Source: Microvelia longipes
Taxonomy: Eukaryota; Arthropoda; Insecta; Hemiptera; Veliidae
NCBI GenBank assembly: GCA_018340805.1
Contig: JACMZG010000008.1
Location: forward strand, 59,211,281-59,275,280
Length of the DNA stretch: 64,000 bases
Reading direction: 5' to 3'
The notes under the pieces are model-generated. The model saw nothing but the letters and a program-made list of their open reading frames with translations, made no database searches and was not told the DNA's origin. Position 1 is the stretch's first letter. Every line of letters begins with the position of its first letter. The position numbers were made by a program, and so were the translations under genes. Shown in pieces: positions 11,538 through 22,700 of this stretch.

Positions 11538-13990
11538 AAAATGTTAAAATTTATTGTATAATATTCTTTGCTTAGATAGACTGTAATATTGTTCAAAATT
11601 AGATTTTCTTTTGTTTTATTTGATTTTTTTATTATGATTATATTATATAAAGTATTTAGAATTTTAATCTGCTGTTTTTTTCTTTAATTTAATTTGGAAT
11701 CTTCTGTGTGTTATTTATTATCACACATAATATTGTGATATTGAAACTTGTGAACCCATTTTAACACTTCATAAATTTATTCCTTGAAATATGGATTTCA
11801 GTATTTCCTTGTATTAATATGTGTGTGTAACCTGTTTATTTAACCCAGGCCTCTTTACCTGGGTTGAAGGAGGTATATAGAGTTACTCATGTGAATATTT
11901 TAAAAGCCCTGAGATTAAGTTTTTATGATATCTTTAGTTAATCATTATGTTTCCAAATGTTGAAATTGTCAGCACACTATGGGTAAGTAGTAGAATTGTT
12001 TATTTTCTTAAATTTCTTCTTATTAACTTGTTCTACAATTTATTACTATGTTTATTTCTCACTATGCACATGCATTAATCTTACTTTTTACATAATTCAT
12101 CTGATATAAAGAAGATGTCCTGAAAATTTACCTCTAAATTCTCCAAAATAAACAAAAGGTGATAAAAGTAAATCAATACTTTTAATCCAATTTTTAATAA
12201 CTTAATCCAATTTAATTATTTACATTACATTTGGCCACACTTAATTATAAACAAGTATTGATATTTATTTTAAAGCTCACAGTTTCAAAATTTTTATATA
12301 CATACAATACTTTAAAAATGTATTAAAAACAAGTTTTTTAAACATATTAAGTATTTACATCAAAGTTACATATATTTTAATGTTAAAGAATGGGCACAGT
12401 AATGAACTACAGACATAAACATTTACTCTGATGAAAACACACATAGGGTTTTGTTTGCACCATTTCAACAAAAAAGCAAATTAGAAATTTACTTATATTT
12501 TATTAAATCCTATGTGTACCTTGCTTGTTTTTCTACATATAACATCACTTTAGCGACATCATTAGTCGTGCTAGTTGCCATTGTACAAAAAATTATTAGA
12601 GCACTAATGGGTCAAACATACATTTGGGTTTTCTCTTTTAATTGAAAATTTCCCAAAAGCACACTGATTTAATTCAAATTAAATTTCTAGTTATTTAAAA
12701 ATTGACTTAAATAAGTTTTGAACTTAATCTTTTATCTTAGGCACACTCTTTTCCAGCGACAAATATGCTTTAAAATTTAGTTAATCAGGAAAAAAACTCA
12801 GTAATATTAATTTACCTTAATAATTTGACCATTTTCTGACAGCAAAGGAATTTTTAAAAGAAAATAAGTTCATTACTTTACCTTACAACTATCAAAAAAG
12901 AGTGGTCATTTTTTCATAAATTTAATAAAGACATTATAAATTTAAAATTTATCAAAGATTTTTATTTACAAATATTATTGAACCTGTTTAATACTAGAAG
13001 TATGATTTGTTATTTCAGCCCTTTATTATTATGTTATTTAGGATACTTAATATTATGCTTCTAAAAAATGGGTACCAATTAACTGAGTTAAAGTAACTCT
13101 AAAATGAAACTCTTTATGCTCTCCAATTTATATATTGCCTCATATAATCAGAGTATATTTTCATATTTGAGTGTATCAATTGACTTGAACAGCTTATTAA
13201 TCCTTATGCCTTAAATTATGGTTGCTTGTTACTAATCTTTAGTCAAAGATACTAAACTGGTTGAAAAATATCAGTAGAGGGGTTTGGATCCTCAGCACCA
13301 TGTTAGAATCGACTCTTCTAATAAACAAAAATGTAGTTTATTCAAATTACCGTTAACAATGAAACAATTACAAGTAACAATGAAAAATAAGAAACAAGTC
13401 TAACCAACTTCACTGATTTAATGACAGAGCCAGCTTTTTTTATTTATTGAGTAAAAATCCTTTATTAATTAGTATTTTAACAATGTATAATTAACAATTG
13501 AAATCAGTACAGAAACATTTTAGCAAATTACTAACATCATTATTATACTGTGTAAGACTACTTCCCACAAATATGCTTGTATTTGAAAATGAGCTTAAAG
13601 TACAGGTTATCAGATGAGGAATAATCATCTATACTTCATTTTTTTTTCACAGGAAAAATAAAAGTTAATGTTTTTCAATGAATAATTGCTTCACAGATTT
13701 GGTAAATATATTAATGGTGTTAAAGTTTTTTATATTTTGAAGCAATTGATTAAAAATGCCTGCTGCTACATAAAGCCTTTGACCCAGTGTAGTATGTTTT
13801 TGTGGTACATTAAATAAAGTAAGTAGAGCTGATCTTGAGTTAAAACTATACTATATTAAGGTTAAATTTAACTTAACTCAAACTCAACCTGCTTTCAGTC
13901 AGTGCCTAACCAACAAAGTATAAAATACTATCTTACAAATAAACCATACAAAAGACTAAAAAGGTAAATGAAAAAATTACAAGTAATTCC
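11538..13990. other. Intergenic AT-rich sequence
   Basis: This lies between the convergent PMPCA and receptor genes. No ORF with recognisable content, no tandem array and no clear mobile element was found. Confidence 0.5.
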
Positions 13991-13999
13991 AAACCATCA

Positions 14000-14330
14000 T
14001 AATGGTTTGAAATGGTATAAGAGTCTTGTATCAGAGAAGATAGGTAAGGTGATGAGAAGAATGGCTTAAATGTTGTTTTCTGCAATCTCTGTGTTGTGCT
14101 CTTCTCACGCCAAGGATATTAACTAACCTACTGATAAAAATGGTATTTATGCCCTTAAGTGTGGAGGCCGTTGAAGTGTTTATGTAGGCCAAACAGAAAG
14201 AGTCTACTTTTCTAGACTTAAAGAGCACTTTCACAAGTACAATAGTCATCACATTACTGAAGAGGACCATATAAGCAACAAAAACCACATATAGTTTTGT
14301 TTATGGCTCAAAAAAGCCATACTCAAATTT
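14000..14330 (+). pseudogene. Penelope-like element relic: GIY-YIG endonuclease fragment
   Basis: Plus-strand reading around 14125-14290 gives NGIYALKCGG, then after a stop SVYVGQTERVYFSRLKEHF and ITEEDHISNKNH. GIY followed by YVGQT and RLKEHF is the signature of the GIY-YIG domain at the C-terminus of Penelope-like reverse transcriptases. The stop between the two halves and the missing reverse transcriptase show that it is dead. The frame listed on the opposite strand here is a shadow. Confidence 0.7.
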
Positions 14331-14849
14331 CCCCAAAAATGTAGAATTGACAAAATAAAATGTTAAGGAAAGTAGAGATACAGCGCTTAACAAGTGAGGG
14401 GAAAGTGGGGTGGTAATGATGATTCATTGTGCTTTAGTGAAAGCTCCTCACTTTCTTTCAGTCAATTAGAATGAGTTAGATGAATCAATCACTTCCGTTT
14501 CTTTACATTTCCTTCGCATCTCTTAATTTATTTTTTTAATGTGATGTAATCTCTCTCTTTGATGTAATTTTCTTTTCTTTGTTGCTTTAACTTTCATTTT
14601 ATTGCAGATTTATTAATAAATTTAATTTAATTTTTATTTATTTTATTCTATTTTTATATTCTTTTTTATTCATGTATTTCATATGTATATTTTTTACATG
14701 TTTTTGGTAGCTTTAATATATTTATCATTTATGGGGGTTTGAAATTACTTGAATTTTTAAATGTTTGAGAATGAGCATAAATGGAGTCCATCGTAATAGA
14801 ACGAAAGAATATAAAGTCTCTCCACAGTTATAGATTTTATTAAAAGTAA

Positions 14850-14891
14850 AGCAGAGCGCTTTCGACCTAACAAGAGGTCATCATCAGTGCC
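14850..14891 (-). ncRNA. Hammerhead-ribozyme-like motif in PLE repeat
   Basis: Minus strand: GGCA, CTGATGA, one extra base, a 5-bp stem II (GACCT...AGGTC, fully paired), GAA, the palindrome AGCGCT as stem III, C at the cleavage position, then TGCT pairing with GGCA. The self-complementary stem III suggests a dimeric ribozyme, as known for other retroelement hammerheads. The base after CTGATGA is an unpaired extra. Confidence 0.6.
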
Positions 14892-15059
14892 TATTAAACA
14901 AATAAGACAAAAAAATGTCAAAACAAACGTATACATAAAATTACAAAATAAAACCAAAGAAAACAGAAATTACAGAAATGGATTGATAAATAAAATATAA
15001 ATAAATAAAAATAAATACATAAAATATAAATAAATAAATTAATTAAAAATGAATAAATA

Positions 15060-15440
15060 GAAATATTACCGTTGAGCCGAGATAAGTGTTAAAAAGGTAG
15101 TTTTAAATATAAAACAAAATCAAGATGGTTTGAGTAGGCTTGTAACAAGACACATACTGGTGGATGCAGGATGCGGCGCCCGTAGTAGCGCATTGATAAG
15201 CGGTGTTCACTCCCCTCTTAAGATCACCAACAGTGTCCTGACTTCTAAATATTTCTAAGTTCTCCAAAAAGTTCAACTTGCGACCTTTATCACCGTAATG
15301 AACTATGCAAGCTTTATGCGGCGCGTTCACGTGGTTTTCAGTGATAAGGTGTACGTAGAATTTGCTGGAAGTTCGTTTCAGGTGCTCTGTAAGTCTTGTG
15401 CTAGTTTCCTACCGGTCTGGCCATTTCTGTAATTTATCTG
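15060..15440 (-). pseudogene. Penelope-like GIY-YIG C-terminal fragment
   Basis: The minus strand reads through a run including STRLTEHLKR, FYVHLITENHVN, then HKACIVHYGDKGRKLNFLEN and LEIFR in one frame to about 15330. A frameshift or stop near GQTGR at 15415 separates the conserved YxGQTGRK part. HYGDKGRKLNFLENLEI is typical of the last part of PLE proteins. No reverse transcriptase is attached. Confidence 0.72.
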
Positions 15441-15499
15441 TTTTCTTTGGTTTTATTTTGTAATTTTATGTATAAGTTTGTTTTGAAATTTTTTTTGTC

Positions 15500-15542
15500 T
15501 TATTTGATGACCTCTTGTTAGGTCGAAAGCGCTTTGCTTTAC
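15500..15542 (+). ncRNA. Degenerate hammerhead-like motif (right PLE repeat)
   Basis: This mirrors 14850-14891, but the first core base is lost (TTGATGA instead of CTGATGA) and the GGCA strand of stem I is gone. GACCTCTTGTTAGGTCGAAA and the AGCGCT palindrome are kept. Probably inactive. Confidence 0.45.
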
Positions 15543-16880
15543 TTTTAATAAAATCTATAACTGTGGAGAGACTTTTTATTCTTTTGTTCTATTGAATTTT
15601 TAATTTTTTTATTTATCTATTTAGCTTTTTGTAATAGTAATTTATTCGCTGATTAGGTTTGGCACTGATGAATGGTTGTTAAGTCTAAAAGCTTGCTAAA
15701 ATTATAACATTAGTGAAGAGACTTGTTTCTTACATTATAAATATAATGTAAAAGGTTTGGAGTCCAAATGGACTCCGAACCTTTACTTCTGGACTCCAAA
15801 CTAAAATAAGATTTGTTCCATCCTCCCTCTACTGTTATTTGACTTGAGTGATTTGTGCAGTTGTTGTTTTATCTAGTTAGGAGATCATTTTCAAAGTAAT
15901 GCTGATTGTACCCTTATATCTTGATTTGGAGATTGTATCCATCAGGTTAAATAAAAATAACAGTTTCAGTGTAACAATGAAGATAATTTGTTTTCATTAC
16001 ATTGGTAACACTTAAGTGATAAAAACAAAGTGTTTCATTTGAATCATGTAATCGCTACATCTTAATTATTTAGGGCTTGTCTTATAAAGTGAATAGTTGA
16101 CTTTAATTTCTGGGAACGATTTTTTACTTAAAATTGTTTATAAATACATTTTCTACTCATAACAAAGATAACCTATGGTTAGATGTTTAAAGGTTGTTTA
16201 TATACTTATTTCTGATAGCAACGATTAACATTTATTTTGAAAACAAAAAAACACATATTCATTATTTTACTACTATGCTATATTTTTGGATAAAGAATAT
16301 ATGATAAAGGATTAGGTTTGGAAGAAGGTATTATTAACTTCAAAGCTTACTGAAAAGAAAAATTGACTGTAGAAAAATTGTGTCTAAGTAATGGTATCAT
16401 ATAATGCTAATGATCTGTTTATAACCCCAAATGGACCTATGATAAACCTCTTTTTGAAAGGGACTCCAGCATAACTGTAGTTGTGAAACATGCGATTGCT
16501 TCCTTATATATTTGCTTCTTGTTGCAAATTTTTTTGTTATTGGTTAAAATGTATTAGTTTTGTTTTAATTTGTCCAAAATTAAATATAAGGTTGCATTAC
16601 AATTATTGACAATAACTTTGTGGATTTAGATCAACTTTTTCAAGACATTTTTGAAGAAACCAACTCAGTAAAGGCTGATTTATTGTCTCAGAACTATAAA
16701 AAAAGGTCATATAGTTTATCATGATGATAAACTAAAGTTTGTCTGTGTTGTAATGAATTGCTGTGTTCTCCTGAAGGTAAAATCTGGTACAAGCTAAGGT
16801 ATATCTTCCACTTCTTACTTACAGAGGGAATCAACAAAATTTGATTCTCTCTACTTAGCATTAGGAATCAAGTATAGGGG

Positions 16881-17645
16881 GTGTAATTACTGGAATTATT
16901 AATCTGTATTGTCTGAGTATTTTGGGGTAACTGAGGCATACCTTAATTTCTACTACTAAGTGCTAGAAATAATGAAATACTGTGATAAAAAATAATGAAA
17001 GAAAAGAAGTCTCTCCACAAAACAAAACTTTATTGGTAAAGCGCTTTCAACCTAACTAGAGGCCATCATCAGTGCAAAACCTAACTAACAAATTACAATA
17101 GGACACCAAGAGTCGCCTCCTGCTGTCATTCTGACTCTTAATTCCTAGTAAGAAACATAGACTCACTTCTCTTCTTCTTCAACATCTCAACGGTAATTCC
17201 TTATTAATCATTTTATTTTATTCATTATTTGATTTTGTTATATTTATTTCATCATTATTTATTTATTTTAATTTTCCTTTTAATTACATTTATATCCCTT
17301 CATATTTTATCTCATGTATTTTATGCATTATGCTTAATTTTTGTTTTATTTAATATAGTTATATTATTTTTGGCTTTTATTTATTCTAGTGTAACTTGTG
17401 ATGATGGTTTCTAGTTAGATTGAAAGCGCTTTGCCAATAAAGTTTTGTTTTGTGGAGAGACTTCTTTTCTTTCATTATTTTTTATCACAGTATTTCATTA
17501 TTTCTAGCACTTAGTAGTAGAAATTAAGGTATGCCTCAGTTACCCCAAAATACTCAGACAATACAGATTAATAATTCCAGTAATTACACTTCTAATTTCT
17601 TTTCTTTCATTATTTTTATGATGGACTCCATTCACGCTCATATTA
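16881..17645. mobile_element. Inverted-repeat element with hammerhead-like cores (PLE-related)
   Basis: 16881-17080 and 17400-17589 are reverse complements (GTGTAATTACTGGAATTATT at the outer ends, GTGGAGAGACTTC inside). Each arm holds a variant of the CTGATGATGG...GAAAGCGCTTT core. The loop, 17100-17395, is AT-rich with no recognised domain. At 17600-17645 a tail with GATGGACTCCATTCACGCTC repeats the tail seen beside the PLE at 14.77 kb. Confidence 0.65.
17034..17076 (-). ncRNA. Hammerhead-like motif, left arm
   Basis: Minus strand: GCA, CTGATGA, T, GGCCT...AGGTT (two wobble pairs), GAA, AGCGCT, TT. The 3' strand of stem I reads TACC and pairs poorly, so this copy is probably weakened. The plus-strand counterpart at 17397-17440 has lost the first core base. 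Confidence 0.45.
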
Positions 17646-19544
17646 CTGGTATCCTCTGAGATCAATAATGTTGCATCTTTTGCACTGTTTTATTCTCTCT
17701 ATGTGCTGTCAATTTAATTTTTTAGTTAGCTTTATTGTCAATTAGGAAAGACAGGTGATGATGACCAAGAAATTTTGTTCAGCACACTGAATGATTTACA
17801 AAAAACTGTTGTTAACAAAATGAAGCGTTTTTCCCCCTTTGTGTTTATATTTAAATTAATACAAATTTTTACCTGAGTAAAGGAAATGAAGAAAACAAAA
17901 ATTTATTGTAAAATAAAGTTTACAATTAATTTACCTCTAGATGCTATTTAGTATAAAACACATATATTATAATCTAATAGAAAATTGATTTTTATTAAAA
18001 AAAACAATTAAGTTGTTAAAATTTGTTCTATTAAAACATTTGTTAAGTATTTTGAACTTAATTATATCATTGAATGAAAACTAAACCTCCAATTAAGGTT
18101 ATGTGTAGCAGTTCTCAACATATTTATGTAATTAGATAGAAATCAGGTTATTTTACATACTTGTATTTAGGTAGTTTACAACTCTGCTGATGACGAATCT
18201 TATGAATAGGAATGATTTTGGATCAAAAGCAAAGATGGCACTATTGTAGAATATACAAATTTTTGTGTTTTTCCAACTTATGATTTTAATGCTTTATTTA
18301 GTTTATTTAGCATAAATAACTTAAGAATCTTGAATAAAAGGGATGAAAAATTATTTATTTTGGTTGGTTTACAAACATTAATATATGCTTTGAAATCCAT
18401 TCCAGAACATGTGCTTGCTTCCTGAAGTATGAGCTCATGATACCAACATAATTGATTTTCCACGTATTGTAATATATATTATGGGTTTATTTATCTAATT
18501 AGCGCTCTTACTCTTAAGGTCTTTGGTAATATTTAGAGAACTGTTTAATAAATGTAGAAAAATATAAATCAGTATATCAATAATTTGCCTTGCAGATTGA
18601 AGTAATGTTTATTTAAATTATATAGAGTTGTATTGCCAAAGAGCTGCTTATAAAAACCTAGTGTGGTGCACTTTAATGTTTATTTTTCAGAACTAGCTTA
18701 AATATGTTAGGCTTATTTCTTTCATTATTTGAAGAAACAATTCAGGAGTATTAATTTTTAATAATTGAATTAATGCTATGGTGTAACAGAGTTATTAAGT
18801 TCCTTTAATTTGATCATAACTTTTTATTTATTGGTATTATGTATATATCTCTCTGAAAGATGTACTTTAACAGCCTATTAAAAATAGGTGTTTAATTTTA
18901 TAATCTTTTATAGACTTTCTAGAACAAAAATCTATTTTAAAATATGTAGTGTAACAAAATCATATTAAAATTATAAAATTTAAGATAGTTCTTAATATCT
19001 TGTCCAAGTTTTAGGGTTCTTTTATTTAGTTAAAGTCCATCAAAAACCAATTTGAGCAACCATACCAAAAACAAGGAGTATGGTCAGAATGAACCTACTA
19101 CTTTTGGAGGGCTGTTGATAGATCAAAACTATGACTTTAGTGTCATTATAATTATGTTTACTTATTATTATAGACATAATACTAAATACATTTTACATAT
19201 AACCACTAAAATTACAAAGTGTTTGAGCCCTAAACATATTTTTACATCTACCTCGTCATTTGAATTTGGGCTCTATAAAATGAGCTTATAAGTTGTATTT
19301 TTTGTCTTGAGAGGAGAAAATGAATGACTTCCCTATACGCGGAGCTTAAAAACTATGAAAACAAGTAAAGAGACAATTTAGTAAAGAAGTAAAAAGACTA
19401 AAACTATAAAGACAAGTGAGATATTGATTTTCATATATTATTAATATTGATAGAATTTTTTTTCCCTCTCATCAATATTATATAGACAGTGTAAATTTTC
19501 TTTATAGTTTATAGACAATCTACTTCTTTAAACATGTTAAATGT
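17646..19544. other. Intergenic and receptor 3' UTR region
   Basis: AT-rich sequence downstream of the receptor stop codon. TTTATT at about 19020, the complement of AATAAA, is a possible poly-A signal for the minus-strand gene. No other feature was recognised. Confidence 0.4.
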
Positions 19545-19760
19545 TTATAGACAGAGTTCTTCAGTTTCAGTAACATGGTGTACAGTATTGGTACTTGGAC
19601 AGTGATACACATAGTGCTGTCTGGTTGATGTTCTTCCCCATCTTTTACTTCCACCTCCAAGGCTGCCCAACCTTACTGTACCGAGGTCAACACTGTCTCC
19701 CTGAGACCATTTCCGTCTTGCGCAGGGTCTTCTTTGTTTAAATTCTCTTTTAAATTTTTC
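19545..19760 (-). CDS. Lkr: Lkr terminal exon (helix 8 and cytoplasmic tail)
   Basis: The acceptor on the minus strand is CATAATTTCAG at 19761. It encodes EKFKREFKQRRPCARRKW, then a Ser/Thr- and Gly-rich tail ending TETEELCL and TAA: 71 residues. It was found by following the TM7 exon, whose AAT|GTGAGT donor needs a phase-0 acceptor. The cysteine in RRPCARRK is a plausible palmitoylation site (inference). No other exon fits between this one and 20745. Confidence 0.88.
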   Translation of the reverse strand, partial: EKFKREFKQRRPCARRKWSQGDSVDLGTVRLGSLGGGSKRWGRTSTRQHYVYHCPSTNTVHHVTETEELCL

Positions 19761-22700
19761 CTGAAATTATGGTATGCTAATTAGAAACATAGATATTCTC
19801 TACAGTTCTAGGATACTGTGGAGGTGAAACTCTTATAGTAAACTGTTTTGAAAACAGAGGAGAAAATTACTTTCTAGAGGCAGCAGGAAACCTCTTACTT
19901 TTATTAGTTTATGCTAATACTAAAATTTTGGTAGTAATAGTATATGCTAATACTAAACTTTTGTTAGAATTAGTTTATGCTTATACAATCTTTTGTTAGA
20001 ATTAGTTTATGCTAATACTAAACTTTTGTTAGAATTAGTTTATGCTTATACAAACTTTTGTTCGTATTAGTTTAAACTTTTTTTAGTAATAGTTTATGCT
20101 AATATTAAACTTTTGTTAGTAATAGTTTATGCTGATACTGAACTTTTGTTACTATACTTTTAGAGGAATATTTTCAATTTCCTTTTTAAAAACTTAAGCA
20201 TAATAAATAACATTTTTACTACAACTCTATCCACACAATTTACACATTTTTGATAAAGTCTAGCGTAAAACAAATAATTTAAAAGATATTATTTTTGTCG
20301 AATCCTGAGTTCAACAAACTATATAAACCTATAATTTATATAAGTTATTGATTTTTAAATTAAATGAAAAAATCTCTTTAATAAAAGTTTTGCAAGTGGA
20401 AAATATTTTTTTTCTGTAGACAAATAAAGTTAAGCTAAGTTTTAAAGTAAAGATGAGGGAATGTGGTAAAAAACCCCAGGTGTGCAATTTTACTCAATTT
20501 CCTGCTTCCTTAGTCAGCCAGAGTGTAGTTTCCTACTGTCTCTTTTGAGCTATCTATATTCTTTTTGTTGAGCATGTATGTTACACATCCTTTTTTAGAT
20601 TTATTACATCTTACTGTTTTATACAATCTGTAATATGAAGTCGAGTTTGTGGATAAGAAAATGAAAAATGTTATATGGTGAGAAGTAGTTTGGGTGGGGG
20701 GGGGGGGTTGTGTATAAAAGAAAGAAGTTTCAAACAATACTCACATTGTAAATGCCATAAATAAAAGGATTATAACACGAATTACTCATTGCTAACCAGT
20801 CACAGCAAAACCAAATAATATTAATATATCTGTACCTGAAAATTATAAAGCAAATATTTAAATAAGATGTAGTTTTAAGTGCAAAATGTTATATGAAAAA
20901 TTTCATTTATTTTTGTAGCTATGCATCAAAGAAAATTTTTCATATCTTATTATTATAACAATACATTCATTTTTTTTAATATAAAAGATTTAATTTTCAT
21001 TAAATGCAAGCGAGGAGGGGGGGGGGGGGGGACGGTCTTTCCAAACACATACTTATGAGGAAGGTCTAAATGAGGAAAAGTAAAAAGAACAAATATTATC
21101 AGTGTTGACAATTTTTTATTTTTCATCATTATACCGCAGTGTAGAAGATAGGGTAGAAGAAATATAGAATAAGTAATATGTTTGCACTTAGACACCGGGG
21201 TTTCAACTAAATACATGTTGATCAGCTACCAATAAAACTTAAAAACAGAGAAGTTATAGGCTAGAAACTGTATCCAATAGATTTCACTTGAATTCAGTGA
21301 TTATTTGCCTAACTTGTCCTACAATGGAGTATATGCTCAATTTTTTTATTGCATTATAAGTAGGTCATATGAAAGAACACCCTGTAAAATATTAGAATGA
21401 AAATATTATACTTTTGATGATACAGCAAAAAAACGAAAAATATATTCAAATTTTTAATTTATAGTATTCTTTATTATTCTTAATCATTTAGTTTCTTCCT
21501 TTCGATATCGAAACTAAACATTAAAAATGCTAGGGTCTAACACACAGACATGTGATCGGGCATCGCGCGTGGAGGGTTAAAGAATCCTTTTAGCAAGGTA
21601 GTATAAGATCCTTGCTGTCAAGAGGCGCCACGACACTCAATTCGCCTGAGACTCACAGCCTCGAAGATTAAAAAGTCTGTAACATTTAATTTTTGAAGAT
21701 CCCAGTAGACAAGATCAACTATAGAGTATTTACATTTTTCCAAATTTTTTTGAACAGGAGGCCAAACTCTCCACTTTTGTCGGTGAACAACCCCATATGA
21801 GTTATATTCTGACAAAAATTTTAAAATGAAAGTGAAGTCGAAAGTTTGCAACCTGTTTTATTATTTTTTTACTTCAAGTTTATTAAAACATGAATAAAAC
21901 GAAAAATTCTAAAAATAAAATGAATATTAATAGAAAAGGGAAAGTCTGGGAAAAGACAATAAGTTGTTTACTTGTCTAAACAATTACACACTATTATGCT
22001 CTGCGTATAGTTTAAATGTCAGAATTTTAATAAAATCACTTTCATTTTAAATGTCAAAATTTTAATAAAATTACTATTTATAAGGACCCTAAATAATGTA
22101 AAAGTATAAATAGAAATCCTAGCTTGGAAAACAATATTTAATACTGTGAGATATTTTTTCTCTACTTCTCTGTTGTTTAAGCCCAGAATATTTGGTTACT
22201 TCATTTATCTTGTGTCAAACGCACTGCCTTCTATATTCATTTGATTTTTTTCCTATCTCACCATTTCCAACCTGTTGATATAAAGAATTAAAATATCACG
22301 GATCTTGCTTTGAATTTGATACATATTTTCCTCTGTCTCTTGAATTTCCCTTTTTCTCATTTATACCCTAGATATATAGGAAAAGTATGTGTTGCAAAAT
22401 ATAAAACAAGGGTTTTACCTTACTTCTCCGTTTTAGGTGATTGTAAGACCTCCTGACTAGTTTTTGTTTTGTTAAAATTAACATTTAGCTCTAGTTTTGC
22501 TATCTAGAAAATCATTATTCTATGACTTCAAGAAATAACGACTCAGCAAAAAATCATAAAACGCGAAAAATGTTTCAATCGATTATTTGAAATTTTGGAC
22601 ACATGTAGTTATGCGTAGGATTAACACATGTGCCAATTTTTATCTCATTGTCAGCGTTAGTTCCAGTTTTATCTCATTATTAAGTTTAGTTTCAGTTTTA

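Larger units (their letters stand above)
14765..15600 (-). mobile_element. Penelope-like element 3' end between inverted terminal repeats
   Basis: 14800-14975 is the reverse complement of about 15420-15590 (shared AAAGCGCT core, TTTTATTAAAAGTAAAGC, and GTGGAGAGACT at the outer ends). Between them lies a minus-strand GIY-YIG coding remnant. The left outer flank carries a tail with GATGGACTCCATTTATGCTC that recurs at 17620-17640. Inverted pseudo-LTRs with a short tail are a known PLE layout. Confidence 0.7.

Noticed and set aside
18181..18240. CTGATGACGAATC at 18186 as another hammerhead
   Set aside because: No matching stem II and GAAA downstream at a workable distance.
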